Shown here in pieces: positions 63,016-64,000 of a stretch of 64,000 nucleotides of DNA. The notes beneath the pieces were generated by a model, which ran no database searches, was not told the origin of the DNA, and was given only the letters and a program-made list of their open reading frames with translations. A program made the translations under genes and the position numbers. Source of the DNA: Ursus arctos. Its lineage: Eukaryota > Chordata > Mammalia > Carnivora > Ursidae. Within the stretch, counting starts at the first letter, position 1; each line of letters begins with the position of its first letter. The stretch lies in NCBI RefSeq assembly GCF_023065955.2, contig NC_079873.1, forward strand, positions 10,244,566 through 10,308,565, given 5' to 3'.

Positions 63016-63162
63016 GTCCCAGAGGTTAGAGTAGTTCATACATATGAAGTGCTTGGACCTATAAGGTTCAAGACAGGTCAGCTCTAGCAACTATTGTCTC
63101 TCCCCTACACACGCCTACCACCCACGGAGTATTCAGTTCCGTTTGAAAGAAAGGCCGGACAG

Positions 63163-63354
63163 GGGCGCCTGGGTGGCTCAGTCGGTTAAACGTCTGCCTT
63201 CAGCTCAGGTCATGATCCCAGGGTCCTGGGATCGAGCCCCACATCGGGCTCCCTGCTCAGCGGGGAGCCTGCTTCTCCCTCCGCCTCTGCCTGCCGCTCC
63301 CCTGCTTGTGCTCTCCCTCTCTGTCTCTCTCTCTCCCTGTCAAATAAATAAAAT
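63163..63354 (+). mobile_element. CanSINE with 13-base duplication and GAAA tail
   Basis: GGGCGCCTGGGTGGCTCAGT, TTCAGCTCAGGTCATGATCC and GGATCGAGCCCCACATCGGG, then a CT-rich body and AAATAAATAAAATCTGG. An AGAAAGAAAAGAAAAG tail is grown into a microsatellite. AAAGGCCGGACAG lies at 63150-63162 and 63381-63393. Confidence 0.96.
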
Positions 63355-63393
63355 CTGGAAAGAAGAAAGAAAAGAAAAGAAAAGGCCGGACAG

Positions 63394-64000
63394 CTACTAT
63401 GCCATTTCCGTCACATTTGTCCCTCTTCCTGGCTCACCCCTCTTCTCTTGCCCAGCCTTCATGCCAGGCTCAGGTTGAAAAAGAAATCCATGTTTCATCA
63501 CCTCGGCAACTGATACCGCATCACAGCAACAACTGAAACATCACTCCATGCTAACACACATGCTAAGACACATACTTTGGTGAGCTGAAAGAAAAACTCT
63601 ATTAGTTGCCCACGTGGTGTTCACACAGGAAGGAACTTTAGAAGGCAAGAGAATCCTCATTAGGTTGTTTTTCCATCGGCCTCTTTCCTCCCTCTAGTTA
63701 TTTCCGTCTTAAGGACTTTAAGAATAGAGCACCAAAATGTCACATATACCTTGTTGGGAAGAGTAAAATATGACTGCCATTTAAAATATACAGGAAATCT
63801 TACAACACTCTGGCACAATGAGAGATTTAGTAAAAAAGATGGCTCCCCCATGTGGAGCCCAACCCAGGCAAAACCCTCAGTACGATTCCAGATGATGCTT
63901 TTTAAATAAAAAAGACAGTCACATAAGAGAAGCTCTGGTGAAAACCCTGTAGCGAGGTGTCTGAGTAGCTCTGCTCCTGACGCGGTAATTATCTACTGTT
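63394..64000. other. Unique sequence to the window edge
   Basis: Nothing is recognised; 63680-63910 is AT-rich. Confidence 0.35.

Noticed and set aside
1..64000. tRNA, snRNA, rRNA genes
   Set aside because: Only tRNA-derived SINE heads are present. No free cloverleaf, U6, 7SK, 5S or 7SL-like sequence was recognised.
1..64000. CRISPR arrays, operons, ribosome binding sites or phage-like systems
   Set aside because: The sequence is vertebrate nuclear DNA. No regularly spaced direct repeats and no prokaryotic gene organisation exist here.

Overview
This window is nuclear DNA from a placental carnivore, very probably a bear. It holds about twenty tRNA-derived carnivore SINEs (CanSINEs) recognisable by heads of the type GGCGCCTGGGTGGCTCAG, CT-rich bodies and AATAAATAAA-type tails. 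Three of them (22043-22234, 23268-23457, 44777-44966) carry the sub-type with GGGCGTGATCC followed by GGCGTTNTGGGATCGAGCC, which I associate with ursids such as giant panda. Ancient mammal-wide repeats (MER20, MER5-like, MIR, L1M, MLT1) are also present. The host call rests on recalled consensus sequences, not on a search.

I find no intact protein-coding gene, no convincing exon and no RNA gene. The long open frames (up to about 236 codons) sit in GC-rich DNA or repeats and match no protein family I know. The window reads as intergenic or intronic sequence. Two gene-like relics are clear. One is a decayed hAT transposase (ZBED5/FAM200-like C-terminal part) at 1140-2885, split by two SINEs. 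The other is a processed pseudogene of ATP5MG (mitochondrial ATP synthase subunit g) at 53570-53990, with target-site duplications on both sides.

Layout. 1-2885 is a cluster of hAT-type DNA transposons. 4-6.2 kb holds an old LTR, an L1M 3' end, an MLT1 LTR and a SINE. 6.2-16 kb is mostly unique, with scattered hAT, L1, MIR and SINE copies. 16.1-22.0 kb is a nearly repeat-free, AT-rich block with conserved-noncoding-element character, ending in a short, very CpG-dense patch at 21.17-21.33 kb. 22-28 kb holds an inverted pair of young SINEs, two retroviral-type LTRs and a CTTT microsatellite. 29.0-32.9 kb is GC-rich with two CpG-island-like stretches and an MLT1 LTR. 34-43 kb is mostly unique, with several SINEs and an enhancer-like ATTA-rich block at 41.8-42.3 kb. 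43.3-45.4 kb holds L1 pieces, tandem SINEs and a long TG/CA-alternating tract. 46.8-48.9 kb has a conserved-looking block followed by an L1M split by an MLT1A-type LTR. 48.9-51.7 kb is repeat-poor, with paired TAATCC-type homeodomain motifs near 51.3 kb. 51.7-64 kb is a mix of L1M, SINE, MIR and MLT1 copies, the ATP5MG pseudogene and unique DNA.

No new biological system is demonstrated. The most useful leads are the candidate regulatory blocks, the CpG-dense patches in gene-free sequence, the inverted young SINE pair and the dated nested insertions. Repeat names come from memory of consensus sequences. A RepeatMasker/Dfam run and a multi-mammal alignment would decide most entries.
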